Positions 10,697 through 20,020 are shown, numbered from the stretch's first letter. The stretch is DNA of 64,000 nucleotides from CALZIK01 sp945787635 (GCA_947259725.1 CAMYNM010000001.1:1-64000), one strand, 5' to 3'. The notes: generated by a model not told the origin, from the sequence alone. Translations and numbers: made by a program.

Positions 10697-11017
10697 GTGT
10701 GCACGTACTGTCTGCCGGCGGCGCAGATCCCCGTGTACATGGTCAACGCGGCGCTTCTCGGCTTGATCTGGGGCATGCTGCGACAAGTCTCGGCATCCAT
10801 CGTGGTCGCGAGCGTCAGCCACGGTGCCTGGAACGGGCTCAACTACGCGCTCTTCGCATTCGGAACCAAGGTCGGCGCGCTGGGCGTGACCGAGACCTCG
10901 ATCTACGGCCCCGAGGTGGGCGTCGTGGGCCTGGTGCTGAACGCGACCTTCGCGACGGCTCTCTGGCGGTGGGCTCGGTCTCGCCAGGAATCCGCCGATC
11001 GACCGGCGGCGCCGTAG
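10697..11017 (+). pseudogene. C-terminal remnant of a CPBP-family membrane protease
   Basis: A 106-residue frame with two or three hydrophobic helices and SHGAWNGLNYALF, which matches the HxxxN motif near the end of CPBP (CAAX-processing/bacteriocin-immunity) membrane proteases. The preceding E-E-x-x-x-R motif and N-terminal helices are missing. Upstream is the PIN toxin gene and then about 55 bp with no matching coding sequence. It is most simply a 5'-deleted relic left by a rearrangement beside the toxin-antitoxin pair. The rest of 10641-11057 shows nothing else coding. Confidence 0.5.
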
Positions 11018-11057
11018 GTGGAAGGGCTCTCCCGTGGTCGCTGGAGGCCCTTTGCCG

Positions 11058-12881
11058 TCAAGCCGGACGTGCCCGACCCGCCTCGGGCCGGTTGGCGCGA
11101 ATACGATCGTTGCCGAGAGTAAGCAGCTCTTCCACGCTCTTCGGCGGCAGCGGCTTGCTGAAGTAGAACCCCTGAACTTGCTCACATCCTTCGGTCACGA
11201 GGCGGCGCACCAGATTCTCGGGCTCGACTCCCTCGGCAATGACGGTGAGCTTCAGCTTGGCGGCGAGATCGATCACGGCGGTGACGATGGTCGCGTTCTT
11301 GGCGTTGCTTTCCATGTCGTGCACGAACGAACGATCGATCTTGATCTTGCTCAGCGGGTACCGGCGCAGGTAATCGAGGGACGCGTACCCCTTCCCGAAA
11401 TCGTCCAGGGAGATGCACACGCCGAACTCGTGAAGCGTCCGTAGCGTGCGCTCGACCATCGGGCTGCGGTCCATCAACACCCGCTCGGTCAGCTCCAGCT
11501 CCAGGTATTCCGGGGGCAGGTCCTTGTCGTGCAGAATCTGAAGGACGTGCTCAGCAAAGCGTGGCTCTCGCAGTTGAACAGCGGAGACGTTCACCGCTAC
11601 CGGAAGCGACGGCAGATCGTCATTGGCCAGCCAGGCTTTGGCCTGCGTGCAGGCGGCCTCGAGCACCCAGTCTCCGATCGGTTTGATCAGACCTGAACTT
11701 TCCGCAACCGGGATGAACTCCATCGGTGCAACAACTCCCAAACTCGGATGTTGCCAACGCACCAGCGCCTCGGTGCCGACGACCCGCCGCTCGTCGAGTC
11801 CGACCTGCGGCTGATACTCCAGAAAGAGCTCGTCACGCTTGACCGCCCAGTGGAGGTCTTGCCCAAGGTTCATCCGACGCTGGCTTCTCGCATCCATACC
11901 GCCCTGGAAGAACCGGTAGCCGTTGCGACCGCCCTCTTTGGCGCTGTAGAGGGCCAGGTCGGCCTGCTTGGTGAACTCCGATCTGCTGGTTCTGTCCGGC
12001 TCGGATATCGCGGCGCCAACGCTGACACTGATGAAGATCTTCTGCTTGTCCACCTCGAAGGGCTCCGAAAAGGCCCGCACCACGCGCTCGGCCAGGTTCG
12101 CCACGTGCGTACGCTCCTCGACGTCCGGCATGACGATCGCGAACTCGTCGCCACCGAGGCGGCAGGTCAGATCGACCCCGCGGCAGACTCTCGCCAGGCG
12201 TTTACCAGCCGCCACCAGCAAGGCATCTCCGAAGGAGTGGCCGAAGGTATCGTTGACATCCTTGAAATTGTCCAGATCCACCCACAGCCCACCCACCCTG
12301 GTACCCAGCCGCCGTGAGCGCTCCAGCTCGAGATCCAAACGTTGATCCAAGGCGTAGCGATTCGGCAGGCCGGTCAAGTAGTCATGCACGGCCATGTAGG
12401 CGACCTTCGCCTCCGAGGCGAGGCGCGCCGTGATGTCTTCGTGGATGGCCACAAAGTGAGTGATCACACCGTCGTCGTCGCAGATCGGCGTGATCGTTTG
12501 TTCGACCGTATAGAGACGCCCTGACTTGTGTCGATTGGTCAGGCGGCCGCTCCAGACACGGCGCGAGAGCACCGTCTTCCACAGATCTTCGTATAGGGTC
12601 TCCTGCTGCCGGCCCGACTTCAGGATTCTGGGGTTCCGGCCGATCGCTTCCGCCTCCGTGTAGCCGGTCAAGCTCTCGAAGGCGGGGTTGACCCACTCGA
12701 TCTCTCCGGCGCCGTTGGTGATGAAAATGGCGTTGGCGGCCGATTCGATGGCGATCCGGAGCAACTCCGGATTCGAGCCTGGGCCGGGAAGTGGTTTCGA
12801 GATCATTGTCACTGCCGCACCATATGGGTCGCTCGATCGGTCGGGCGCGGGTAGTTGCACGGTAGTGGCGAGGGTCCGCAC
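11058..12881 (-). CDS. PAS-GGDEF-EAL cyclic-di-GMP signalling protein
   Basis: A 607-residue cytoplasmic protein with no membrane segment. A PAS domain with PAC tail (about 35-155; NAIFITNGAGEIEWVNPAF) is followed by a GGDEF domain (about 165-325) with an intact RLGGDEFA active site, and then an EAL domain (about 340-590) with the signature TEALVRW, DDFGKGYASL and IKIDRSFV. Both catalytic halves look intact, so it could make and break c-di-GMP with PAS input deciding the balance. The first start is GTG at 12881; ATG at 12806 (MISKPLPGPGS) is an equally plausible start just before the PAS domain. It is a single gene with no visible partner. Confidence 0.93.
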   Translation of the reverse strand: MRTLATTVQLPAPDRSSDPYGAAVTMISKPLPGPGSNPELLRIAIESAANAIFITNGAGEIEWVNPAFESLTGYTEAEAIGRNPRILKSGRQQETLYEDLWKTVLSRRVWSGRLTNRHKSGRLYTVEQTITPICDDDGVITHFVAIHEDITARLASEAKVAYMAVHDYLTGLPNRYALDQRLDLELERSRRLGTRVGGLWVDLDNFKDVNDTFGHSFGDALLVAAGKRLARVCRGVDLTCRLGGDEFAIVMPDVEERTHVANLAERVVRAFSEPFEVDKQKIFISVSVGAAISEPDRTSRSEFTKQADLALYSAKEGGRNGYRFFQGGMDARSQRRMNLGQDLHWAVKRDELFLEYQPQVGLDERRVVGTEALVRWQHPSLGVVAPMEFIPVAESSGLIKPIGDWVLEAACTQAKAWLANDDLPSLPVAVNVSAVQLREPRFAEHVLQILHDKDLPPEYLELELTERVLMDRSPMVERTLRTLHEFGVCISLDDFGKGYASLDYLRRYPLSKIKIDRSFVHDMESNAKNATIVTAVIDLAAKLKLTVIAEGVEPENLVRRLVTEGCEQVQGFYFSKPLPPKSVEELLTLGNDRIRANRPEAGRARPA

Positions 12882-13112
12882 AAAGCTGTGGACTGGCTAA
12901 CATGCCACCAGAAAAGCAAAAGCTGACTTTCGCAAAGGCGAGTGTCGCTGAGACTCAAGCTCCTGCTGCACGTGCCTGCGTTCAGGGCTTGACATCCGCC
13001 TCCCTCGCCGCCTGCTACCGGATCGCCGAGTCGGCGTTCCGCCGCTCGGAGCTGCCGGTGAAACCGACCGTGAGCAAGCTGACCTGAGTCAGGAAGCCGG
13101 CTCCCCGCCCTG
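12882..13112. other. Intergenic stretch without a supported gene
   Basis: This region lies between the GGDEF-EAL gene start and the VWFA gene stop, both on the minus strand. A 61-codon plus-strand frame at 12902-13087 has no recognisable domain and no strong ribosome site. No hairpin, repeat copy or tRNA was seen. Confidence 0.4.
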
Positions 13113-14852
13113 CTAAGGAACGCTGGCCTCGAGACTCAGGTAGGAAGCCACGCCTCGCTTTTCGTCGCGGATGCCGGCCGCGAAGCGATACGAGCCCGGG
13201 GTGAGCTCGAGCTCGACAACGACGCGATAGGCGGACTGACCGTCCTCGAGCGCCGGAATCTCCAGCCGCTTGCCGCGCAGGTCGGTACGGCCGCTGATCA
13301 GATCCTGAGCGGTCAACGTCACGTGCACCGAAGCCGTGTTTCCGCGGTCGAGAGGTGGCAAAGAACTCACGGGCAGAGTGATAGCCACGGGTACCCTGAA
13401 GTGCTTTTTGTCCATCGCGACAGCGGCGCCCACACGGAGGGTCGCCCCGTGAGGATTGTCCTCGACGCCGAAGTGCAGGGCGGTGAGCGTGCGCTCGGCC
13501 TGACGCTCCTCCGCGGGCTTGTCGCGATACGAGCGCCGGTGGCGCACAGCCAGGCCTCTGGGCTTGTCGCTCAGCTTCACGCGGATCAGATGCACGCCCC
13601 CGTCCCCAGGACCGGAGGGCTCGAAGGCCAGTGAGTAGTAGCGCGTGAAATCTGCCGAGAGCTCGTCGAGAGCATCGTACGGTTGATTGCTGTTCAGAAT
13701 CGCACGGCCGCCGGTCTCGTAGGCCAGCGTCACCAGCGAGCTCTCCAGGTTGGTGCGACGGATCGTGTCTACCTCCCCGGACGGCCTGAACCGGCGATCC
13801 GCATGGTCCACCGACGCGAGACTCGTGGCCTCGAGCCCCGACGCGCTCAGAGCGTAGAGCGCGACTCGATTGGCATTGGCTCCCGCGGTGAGGTCGGTCA
13901 GCGCCGCATTGGTGTCGAAGTAGGTGGAGGTCGCCTTGAATTTGCTCTCGTAGTCGGGACAGAGGTCGCTCATGTATTGGAGCAGATCCAAGCCGGGATA
14001 CTGCTCGAGTCCGGAGCTGATGTAGAGAAGGGCCTTGCGGCCGGTGATCCCACCCAGCGAACCGACAATCTCGCTGAGCCCGGATCGAAAGCCCGCGTGC
14101 CACGCACTGACCTGCCCCGCGTACTGATCTCGAAGGCTCAGCATCTGGCTCCAGGCACATTCACAAGGGTCACTGCAAGGACAGAACGCCGATCCCGGCG
14201 GGCACTCGTTGGCGAGGTAAAGACCTTCGATTCCACGCAGAGCAGACCGGTGTGCAACCAAAGAACGGAGTCCGAGGCTGGAAGCGTCCTCCTCTAGTGC
14301 TTCGAAGCCCGCCCCTACGGCTTGCGGTGAATTGGTGAATCGCAGGCGAACCTTGGCTCCGGTGTCGTAGGTGACCAGCATGACCCGGACTCCTCGTTCG
14401 GCTTGCGCCTCGCCGAACTTCCGCAAGTCCTCCAGAACACGATTGGCGTGTGCCGGTTGAAGATGGAGATGATCCAGGTAGAACACCAGGTGCATGGGAT
14501 CGGGCTCGGTGGACGCCGGCATCTCGCTCACTTCGTCGGGCTCCTCATCCGAGACCCGCGCGGCGGATTCGTTCACGACCAGGAAATGGCTGATCTCCCG
14601 AACAACCCCATCGACCTCCAAGATGAAGTCGTCTTTCGACAGCCCATCGACAAAGCGGCCTTTGCGGTCCGTCACGATTGCATCGACGTTGACCACACGC
14701 ACGTCGATCGCTTCGGAGAACAGCTCCCCATCGTCCTGCGCGGGCACGCCAACGCCCAGCAGTGAGGACAGCCCGAGCCAGGCAAGTCCGGTCAGCAAGC
14801 CTCTGCGGGTTCCGGCGCTACCGAGAGTCCGGCGTTTCTCGACGAAGCCCAT
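13113..14852 (-). CDS. Secreted VWFA-related protein, acidobacterial type
   Basis: A 579-residue protein beginning with a signal sequence containing a twin-arginine-like TRRGLLTGLAWLGLSSLLG. The segment VRVVNVDAIVTDRKGRFVDGL followed by DFILEVDG is the characteristic opening of the VWFA-related family common in Acidobacteria, and YYSLAFEPSG the usual strand near its end. The MIDAS position reads DHLHLQ instead of DxSxS, so metal-dependent adhesion is doubtful. An insert near residue 220 carries six cysteines (CPPGSAFCPCSDPCEC), a possible disulfide or metal knot. The C-terminal 150 residues look like a beta-sandwich. The function is unknown; an envelope or secreted role is inferred. Confidence 0.85.
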   Translation of the reverse strand: MGFVEKRRTLGSAGTRRGLLTGLAWLGLSSLLGVGVPAQDDGELFSEAIDVRVVNVDAIVTDRKGRFVDGLSKDDFILEVDGVVREISHFLVVNESAARVSDEEPDEVSEMPASTEPDPMHLVFYLDHLHLQPAHANRVLEDLRKFGEAQAERGVRVMLVTYDTGAKVRLRFTNSPQAVGAGFEALEEDASSLGLRSLVAHRSALRGIEGLYLANECPPGSAFCPCSDPCECAWSQMLSLRDQYAGQVSAWHAGFRSGLSEIVGSLGGITGRKALLYISSGLEQYPGLDLLQYMSDLCPDYESKFKATSTYFDTNAALTDLTAGANANRVALYALSASGLEATSLASVDHADRRFRPSGEVDTIRRTNLESSLVTLAYETGGRAILNSNQPYDALDELSADFTRYYSLAFEPSGPGDGGVHLIRVKLSDKPRGLAVRHRRSYRDKPAEERQAERTLTALHFGVEDNPHGATLRVGAAVAMDKKHFRVPVAITLPVSSLPPLDRGNTASVHVTLTAQDLISGRTDLRGKRLEIPALEDGQSAYRVVVELELTPGSYRFAAGIRDEKRGVASYLSLEASVP

Positions 14853-14910
14853 TGTCGCTGCCTTGCAGGAGCCGCAAGTCCGGTGCCCGAAGCCCGGGCT
14901 ACCGCCCAGG

Positions 14911-15552
14911 CTACGGATGATTCTCCGCGAGCGTCCTAGCGAGCCGGTCGCCGGCTGCGTCGATCAAGCGCTGGAAGATTCTGTGGAGAGCACGCGCGAC
15001 GTCGCCGCCGTCGGCGAACGGGCCGGGCTCCGCGTCGGCGAAGCTCGACGACCACAGCGCATCGCCATCGGCACCTCGAAGCGTCAGCTCGATCGAGGCG
15101 CGGGCCTCCTGCGCTCCGGCGCCGACCTCCTCGATGTACACGATGCGCCCGGCGAGCACCGCGTCGAAGTCGGCGTTCGACCCCCTCGCCCGAATCGCGG
15201 CGATGCCCGGAGTGCCCGCCAGACCCTCGATCAAAGCCGTCTGGGCCAGCCTACCGACCGGTGCGGCCCACCGATGATATGCATAGAAGCCCACCTCGGT
15301 CGCCTCGGTCCGCTCGCGATAGACCAGGCGGTCCTGGTCATAGGGCGTCGCCACCTCGAGCGACTCCACCGCAAGCGCCCAACCGTCGCTCGCTTCACCT
15401 CCGGCATCGTCGCCCGCGACGGTCTTCTCCACTCCACCCGTGCCTGGCTGCGACAGAGTGTAGTAGTGCGTCACCGGCAGGCCTCCGGAAGCGCAGCCGA
15501 CGGCGAGGCTCGCGGCCAGGCACGAGGCGCTCAGCGCAGCCGCTCGCATCAC
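14911..15552 (-). CDS. ABC-type transport auxiliary lipoprotein (PqiC-like)
   Basis: A 213-residue lipoprotein with a short signal peptide ending in the lipobox SLAVGC (Cys about residue 20), then VTHYYTLSQPG, the YYxL signature of the ABC_trans_aux/PqiC family. These lipoproteins are periplasm-facing partners of MCE (MlaD/PqiB) lipid shuttles. It is the last gene of the Mla-type operon; its start overlaps the mlaD-like stop by 4 bp. Confidence 0.88.
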   Translation of the reverse strand: MMRAAALSASCLAASLAVGCASGGLPVTHYYTLSQPGTGGVEKTVAGDDAGGEASDGWALAVESLEVATPYDQDRLVYRERTEATEVGFYAYHRWAAPVGRLAQTALIEGLAGTPGIAAIRARGSNADFDAVLAGRIVYIEEVGAGAQEARASIELTLRGADGDALWSSSFADAEPGPFADGGDVARALHRIFQRLIDAAGDRLARTLAENHP

Positions 15553-16535
15553 GGGCGCTTTCCCCGATCGCGACCGCCGCCGGCCTTGCCCTCGGGCGGC
15601 TTGGGGTAGCGCAGAAGAAGGCCCGGCCGTTCCTTGAGTGTCTGAGAGAGCGACTTCAGGTTCGCGGCGGCCTCGCGCAGGTCGCGCAGCATGGCGTCGA
15701 GCTCCTGGGCGTTGCCTTCGACGGTCGAAAGCGCGCCCTCGGCCGATCCCATGGCGGTACCCGCCGAATCCAGAACGCCGGTCAACCGCTGGCCATCAGG
15801 CCCGACCGCTTGGCGCAGATCCTCGACCAGGCCGCCGATCTCCGCAGTCAAATCGGGCACGCCTTCGATCCCCTCCTCGAGCTGCCCGGCCAGGGACTCG
15901 AGCGTCGTCACCAGGCTCGAGATCTGGGAACCCGCATGCTCTACGGTCGGCTCGATCGTCGCCAGAGCGCGTGAGACGGCGTCGACATTCTCCTTGGAGA
16001 GAATGACCTGAAAGCTGCCCAGCAGGGGCTCGATCTCGCGATTGATCTTGGTCAGAAGATCCGTGGCCTCTTCGAGCAGTTGGGGCAGCCGGTCGGCCGA
16101 GCTGCCAAGCCGGTTGAAGACCTCGTTGAAGCTACCGCTCTCGATACCCGGAATCCGGCTGCCGGAAGGAAGATCGGCTCCCCCGACCGGGCCCGCCACG
16201 ATCTCGAGATAGGGAGCCCCGAGAAGGCCATCGGTGGTGATCCGCGCGGCGCTGCCTTCGGTAGGGGTGTAGCGCTCGTTCACCGAGACGTGAAACACCA
16301 CCGGCCATTTGTCGCTGGTACTCAACTCGACCCGCTTCACCCGGCCCATGTCGATTCCCGCGACGCGAACACGGTCGCCGGCGCGAACACCCCCTGAGCT
16401 CGTCATCAGCACTTCGTAGTCGACCTGCCGCCCGCGCATGGGAGAGAAGCCGACGATCCAGAGCGTCCCGGCGCCCAGGATCGTGAGCGCCGCCAGCACG
16501 AAGATCCCTGCGCGCACCTCGCTGCGGTCACGCAT
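15549..16535 (-). CDS. MlaD-family MCE lipid-transport protein
   Basis: A 328-residue protein with one N-terminal membrane helix (about residues 8-30; GIFVLAALTILGAGTLWIV), followed by the MCE domain (about 35-115; VDYEVLMTSSGGVRAGDRVRVAGIDMGRVKRVEL). A long alpha-helical tail, probably coiled-coil (about 150-300), contrasts with short E. coli MlaD (about 180 residues) and resembles tunnel-forming MCE proteins. It is expected to form a hexameric ring that carries phospholipids between membranes. It overlaps the ATPase gene upstream and the lipoprotein gene downstream. Confidence 0.93.
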   Translation of the reverse strand: MRDRSEVRAGIFVLAALTILGAGTLWIVGFSPMRGRQVDYEVLMTSSGGVRAGDRVRVAGIDMGRVKRVELSTSDKWPVVFHVSVNERYTPTEGSAARITTDGLLGAPYLEIVAGPVGGADLPSGSRIPGIESGSFNEVFNRLGSSADRLPQLLEEATDLLTKINREIEPLLGSFQVILSKENVDAVSRALATIEPTVEHAGSQISSLVTTLESLAGQLEEGIEGVPDLTAEIGGLVEDLRQAVGPDGQRLTGVLDSAGTAMGSAEGALSTVEGNAQELDAMLRDLREAAANLKSLSQTLKERPGLLLRYPKPPEGKAGGGRDRGKRP

Positions 16536-17370
16536 CCGCTTCCTCCCCCCGGTCTGGCTCGTCGTTCTCGTCGTTCTGCTCCGCGGCGAGCATCAGCTCG
16601 CGGAATCGATTGGTGTGGCCGGCGTCGTCTTCGGGGACGCGATCCAGGAACCGCCGGACCACCGGGTCGGAACAGGCGCGCACCTCTTCGGGCGTGCCGG
16701 TAATCAGTACCCGGCCTTTATGGATGAGCGCGATACGATCCGCGATCGCAAACGCGCTCTCGAGCTCGTGCGTCACGACCACGAGTGTAATCCCGAAGAC
16801 CTCCTTGAGTTGAATCAGCAGCTCATCGAGTCCTGCCGAGGTCACCGGATCGAGCCCCGCCGAGGGCTCATCACAGAACAGAACCTCGGGGTCGAGCGCC
16901 ATGGCGCGGGCGAAGGCCGCTCGTTTCCTCATTCCGCCGCTCAGCTCCGACGGCTGACGGCCCTCGGTGCCCTCGAGCCCGACCAGCGCCAGCTTGATAT
17001 GGATGATGATCCGCCGGGTCGATTCCGGCAGCCGAGTGAACTCACGCAGCGGCAGATCGATGTTCTCACCGACCGTCATAGAACCGAATAGCGCACCCGA
17101 CTGGAATGCCATGCCGATGCGCTGACGCAGCGCAGCCAGCTCGTTTCTCGAGGCCGAAAAGACATCTCGCTCGAGGATCGACACCGTGCCGGCGTCGGGT
17201 TCTTCCAACCCCACGAGGCATCGCAGCAGGGTGCTCTTGCCGCTTCCGCTACCCCCGAGAATGACCAGAGTCTCGCCGTCGTGAACGGTAAGGTCCACCC
17301 CCCTAAGAACCTCCGCGCCGGCGTAGGCCTTGTGCAACCCCCGCACCTCGATCGCCGACGCCTGAGTCAT
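16528..17370 (-). CDS. MlaF-type ABC transporter ATPase
   Basis: A 280-residue ATPase from the ATG at 17368-17370 (MTQASAIEVRGLHKAYAGAE), overlapping the permease stop as ATGA. A longer frame to 17685 lies inside the permease gene and is rejected. It has Walker A GGSGSGKST, Q-loop, signature LSGGMRKR, Walker B VLFCDEPSAGLDP and an H-loop in VVTHEL. The LSGGMRKRAAFARAMALDPE stretch is typical of MlaF/Ttg2A lipid transport ATPases. The downstream start overlaps by 8 bp with the MCE gene. Confidence 0.93.
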   Translation of the reverse strand: MTQASAIEVRGLHKAYAGAEVLRGVDLTVHDGETLVILGGSGSGKSTLLRCLVGLEEPDAGTVSILERDVFSASRNELAALRQRIGMAFQSGALFGSMTVGENIDLPLREFTRLPESTRRIIIHIKLALVGLEGTEGRQPSELSGGMRKRAAFARAMALDPEVLFCDEPSAGLDPVTSAGLDELLIQLKEVFGITLVVVTHELESAFAIADRIALIHKGRVLITGTPEEVRACSDPVVRRFLDRVPEDDAGHTNRFRELMLAAEQNDENDEPDRGEEADA

Positions 17371-18167
17371 GCGGCCCTCAAAAACAGGAGGGCGGTCACG
17401 AACATGTCGGCCGCGATGATCAGCACGATCGAACGAACCACTGTCGCGGTCGTGGACCGCCCGACCTCGTCGGCGCCCCCGCGCGTGCCGAGGCCCTGCT
17501 GGCAGGCGACGATACCGATGATGCCGCCGAATACGAGGGCCTTCAGCACGCCACCCCAGAGATCTTCCTGCGTCAGGATCGCCGCGCTGGCCTGAAGGTA
17601 GGCGCCGGCGCCCAGGCCGAGAGCCAGAACGCTCACCCCGCATCCCGCGAGAATCCCGACGAGATCGGCGACCAGCGTCAGACACGGCACCGCAACCAGA
17701 AGCGCGAGGATGCGCGGGACCACGAGGAAGTTCACCGGGTCGATCCCGATCACCTGCAGGGCGTCGATCTCCTCGGAGACCTTCATCGTGCCCAGCTCCG
17801 CCGCGATGGCGCTCCCTGCCCGCCCGGCGACCAGAATCGCGGTCATGAGCGGCGCGAGCTCGCGAGTCACCGAGACCGCTACCAGATCGGCGACCAGATG
17901 GGTCGCGCCGAGCTGCCGGAGTTGGTAGGCCGACTGGAGAGCGAGAATGATCCCGATGAGCGCAGCGATCAGGGCGACCAGCGGAGCCGACTGGTTACCC
18001 GCCCTGAGCAGCTGCTCGATCGTCGCCCGCAGTCGAACCGGCTTGCCACGCCACGGCTCGACTGCGACGTGCCGGGCGGCGGCGGCCGTCAGACGCCACA
18101 TGCGGCCGACTTCGGCCAACTGATCGAGAAGCGTGGCCCCGGAGCGCCGAAGCGTCTCGCTCACCAT
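17367..18167 (-). CDS. MlaE-type permease
   Basis: A 266-residue polytopic membrane protein of the MlaE/YrbE family, with about five or six helices, the conserved LVALIAALIGIILALQSAYQ segment and the signature ELAPLMTAILVAGRAGSAIAAELGTMKVSEEIDAL. It is the membrane core of the ABC lipid transporter, binding MlaF on the inner face and the MCE ring outside. It starts 3 bp after the STAS gene stop. Confidence 0.94.
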   Translation of the reverse strand: MVSETLRRSGATLLDQLAEVGRMWRLTAAAARHVAVEPWRGKPVRLRATIEQLLRAGNQSAPLVALIAALIGIILALQSAYQLRQLGATHLVADLVAVSVTRELAPLMTAILVAGRAGSAIAAELGTMKVSEEIDALQVIGIDPVNFLVVPRILALLVAVPCLTLVADLVGILAGCGVSVLALGLGAGAYLQASAAILTQEDLWGGVLKALVFGGIIGIVACQQGLGTRGGADEVGRSTTATVVRSIVLIIAADMFVTALLFLRAA

Positions 18168-18170
18168 CGA

Positions 18171-18533
18171 TCAGACGGCGACCGCTTGCTCGACCTCCGC
18201 CAGGCACCCGAAGCACCGCGTCAAGGCTTCGTCGAGCCCGGCGAGCGCGAACACGCGGCGAACAGACTCGCTCGCACACACCAGAAACATGTCCGGACCG
18301 CGGTCGCGAGTCGCTACGAGCCCCTCGACAAGCACCGCCATCGCGGCCGTGTCGAGCCGGCTCAGGCCCTCGAGATCCACCACCAGGTTCTTGTCGCCCA
18401 GCGTGTCGATCGCCCGGAAGAGCACCTCGCGCAGCTCTACGCTCTCTCTATGGCTCGCCTCGCCGCGTAGATAGAGCATTGCGCTCGCGGGCCGGGCGTC
18501 GGGCTCAAGGGTGATCTCGAGGCTCGAGGACAT
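18171..18533 (-). CDS. STAS-domain protein (MlaB-like)
   Basis: A 120-residue single STAS domain protein: LEITLEPDARPASAMLYLRGE, then LVVDLEGLSRLDTAAMAVLVEG, where the DLxxLxxLDTAA stretch corresponds to the conserved loop. In E. coli MlaB is a STAS protein that binds MlaF and is needed for transporter stability. Being first in the mla-type operon, 3 bp before mlaE, supports that role over an anti-sigma antagonist. The residue at the usual phosphorylation site is Thr (LDTAA). Confidence 0.85.
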   Translation of the reverse strand: MSSSLEITLEPDARPASAMLYLRGEASHRESVELREVLFRAIDTLGDKNLVVDLEGLSRLDTAAMAVLVEGLVATRDRGPDMFLVCASESVRRVFALAGLDEALTRCFGCLAEVEQAVAV

Positions 18534-18578
18534 TGTGGGAAAGCTTACCAGCAGTTCGCGCGAGCCGGCAGTCGGTGG

Positions 18579-19964
18579 TCAGCCCGGCTTGCTGTCGCCG
18601 GGTACCGGCAGGCCGGCGATTGGAAGCAGCGCCTCCTCCTCGACCGTGTCGAAGCCGACCCATTCGACCTTGAGTCGGTGTGCGAACCCGTCGTCGAGCG
18701 ACGCCGGCGCGCTTCTCGGAGTGCCGATCGTCACGGTCTGGAGGAACGGCACGACGACACCCTCGACCTCGCGGTAGTCGTCGTAGTGGATCGTTCCGAC
18801 GGCCGCGAATCGCATGACGGGCGTCATCAACCGCGAAGCGAGGTCCGGCGCATCCCGCAACGTATAGGTGGCCTTGGCCACCAGGTGAGACTCCGGATCG
18901 AGCCAGAGCTCGTACTGGTCGGCGCCGGCATGAGGCACCGCGCTCTCCCAGGTGGCGAACACACGGTCGAATCGCTCGCCAGCGATCTCGCCTGGGCCGG
19001 CGTTGACGACGATCGTCGCCGCCCGCAACCTGAAAACCAGCTCGTCGAAGTACTGCAGCGTTGGAAGGTAGAAGGTGATCGCAAGGTCGTTTTGACGCTG
19101 CTCGAGCTCCCCGGTCGGGCTCGAGCGCCGATAGGGCTGCCAGCTCTGAAGTCCCCAGATCGCTCCGGCCTCGGGGCCGTCGAGGAGCTCGACTCGCGAG
19201 GTGAAGGTTCCAAGGAGGCGCTGCGCGCGGAAGCGCTGCGAAGTGCCCGGCCACCAGGCCGACTTCCCGGGCCATTCGTCGAGCGCCACGACTTCCATTG
19301 TCCGGTACCCTCGGTGGGCATCCAGCCCGTGCGCGCGAGCCGACGCGAGCAAGAGCTCCCGTCCACTCGCACCCAACTCTGAAGCCTCCACCTCTGTATT
19401 GGACCGGCGCACGTCGACGGAACGCAAATCGGCCCAAGGCAGCACGAGATAGAGCAGCCCGAACAGGGCGACAATGCCTGCGAAGATCGCGGCTCCCCTT
19501 GCGAGACGCTTGCGGACGGTCGCTCGCGGCGCCGGCGTCTCGTCCATCGCGCCGGCGGATCGGGTGCGCCACAGCGAAATCACCGCGCGACCCTGCATCG
19601 CGCCGAGCAGACCGGTCCCGAGCGTGGCGACCAGCACGAGGGCCATCCCCGTCGCCGTCCAGGCGAGGCCTCGCGCCAGCGCGATGGCGCTGCCGGCGGC
19701 CCAGCCCAGATCGCTGATCGAGATCAGGCCGGCAGCGATCAGAGTGGGTCGCCGGTCGAGCCTCCGGCGGGTGACCACGAGCGCGATCAGCGCCGCGAAG
19801 ATCGTGAGCTGAACGCCCAGGCTCACCAGCTCCGTCGTAGACAGGTCCAAATGCGTCGATAGTGCCGGTGCGGCGGCAACGACCGTGGTAGCGGAAACGC
19901 CAGAGAAAGCGATGTTGGCCGCCAGTGCGCGCCGAAGCAGCAGGGCGTCGGATCGGGAAGTCAT
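18579..19964 (-). CDS. Membrane protein with C-terminal extracytoplasmic domain, unknown function
   Basis: A 461-residue protein. Four hydrophobic helices occupy about residues 10-130, a fifth is at about 155-180 (IFAGIVALFGLLYLVLPWADL), and the rest is a soluble, probably periplasmic beta-rich domain (YELWLDPESHLVAKATYTLRD reminiscent of LolA/DUF6544-type lipoprotein-carrier folds). No catalytic motif was recognised. It is divergent from an XRE regulator, and the palindrome in the shared region suggests control by it. Its stop lies 45 bp upstream of the mla operon start. Confidence 0.75.
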   Translation of the reverse strand: MTSRSDALLLRRALAANIAFSGVSATTVVAAAPALSTHLDLSTTELVSLGVQLTIFAALIALVVTRRRLDRRPTLIAAGLISISDLGWAAGSAIALARGLAWTATGMALVLVATLGTGLLGAMQGRAVISLWRTRSAGAMDETPAPRATVRKRLARGAAIFAGIVALFGLLYLVLPWADLRSVDVRRSNTEVEASELGASGRELLLASARAHGLDAHRGYRTMEVVALDEWPGKSAWWPGTSQRFRAQRLLGTFTSRVELLDGPEAGAIWGLQSWQPYRRSSPTGELEQRQNDLAITFYLPTLQYFDELVFRLRAATIVVNAGPGEIAGERFDRVFATWESAVPHAGADQYELWLDPESHLVAKATYTLRDAPDLASRLMTPVMRFAAVGTIHYDDYREVEGVVVPFLQTVTIGTPRSAPASLDDGFAHRLKVEWVGFDTVEEEALLPIAGLPVPGDSKPG

Positions 19965-20020
19965 GATGTCTCCTCTCAGCAGATTTCACCTCGAGTATCG
20001 ATCGCAGATGTCATGCTTTC

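Noticed and set aside
12902..13087. 61-residue plus-strand peptide
   Set aside because: No ribosome site, no recognisable domain and no partner; probably chance or decayed sequence.
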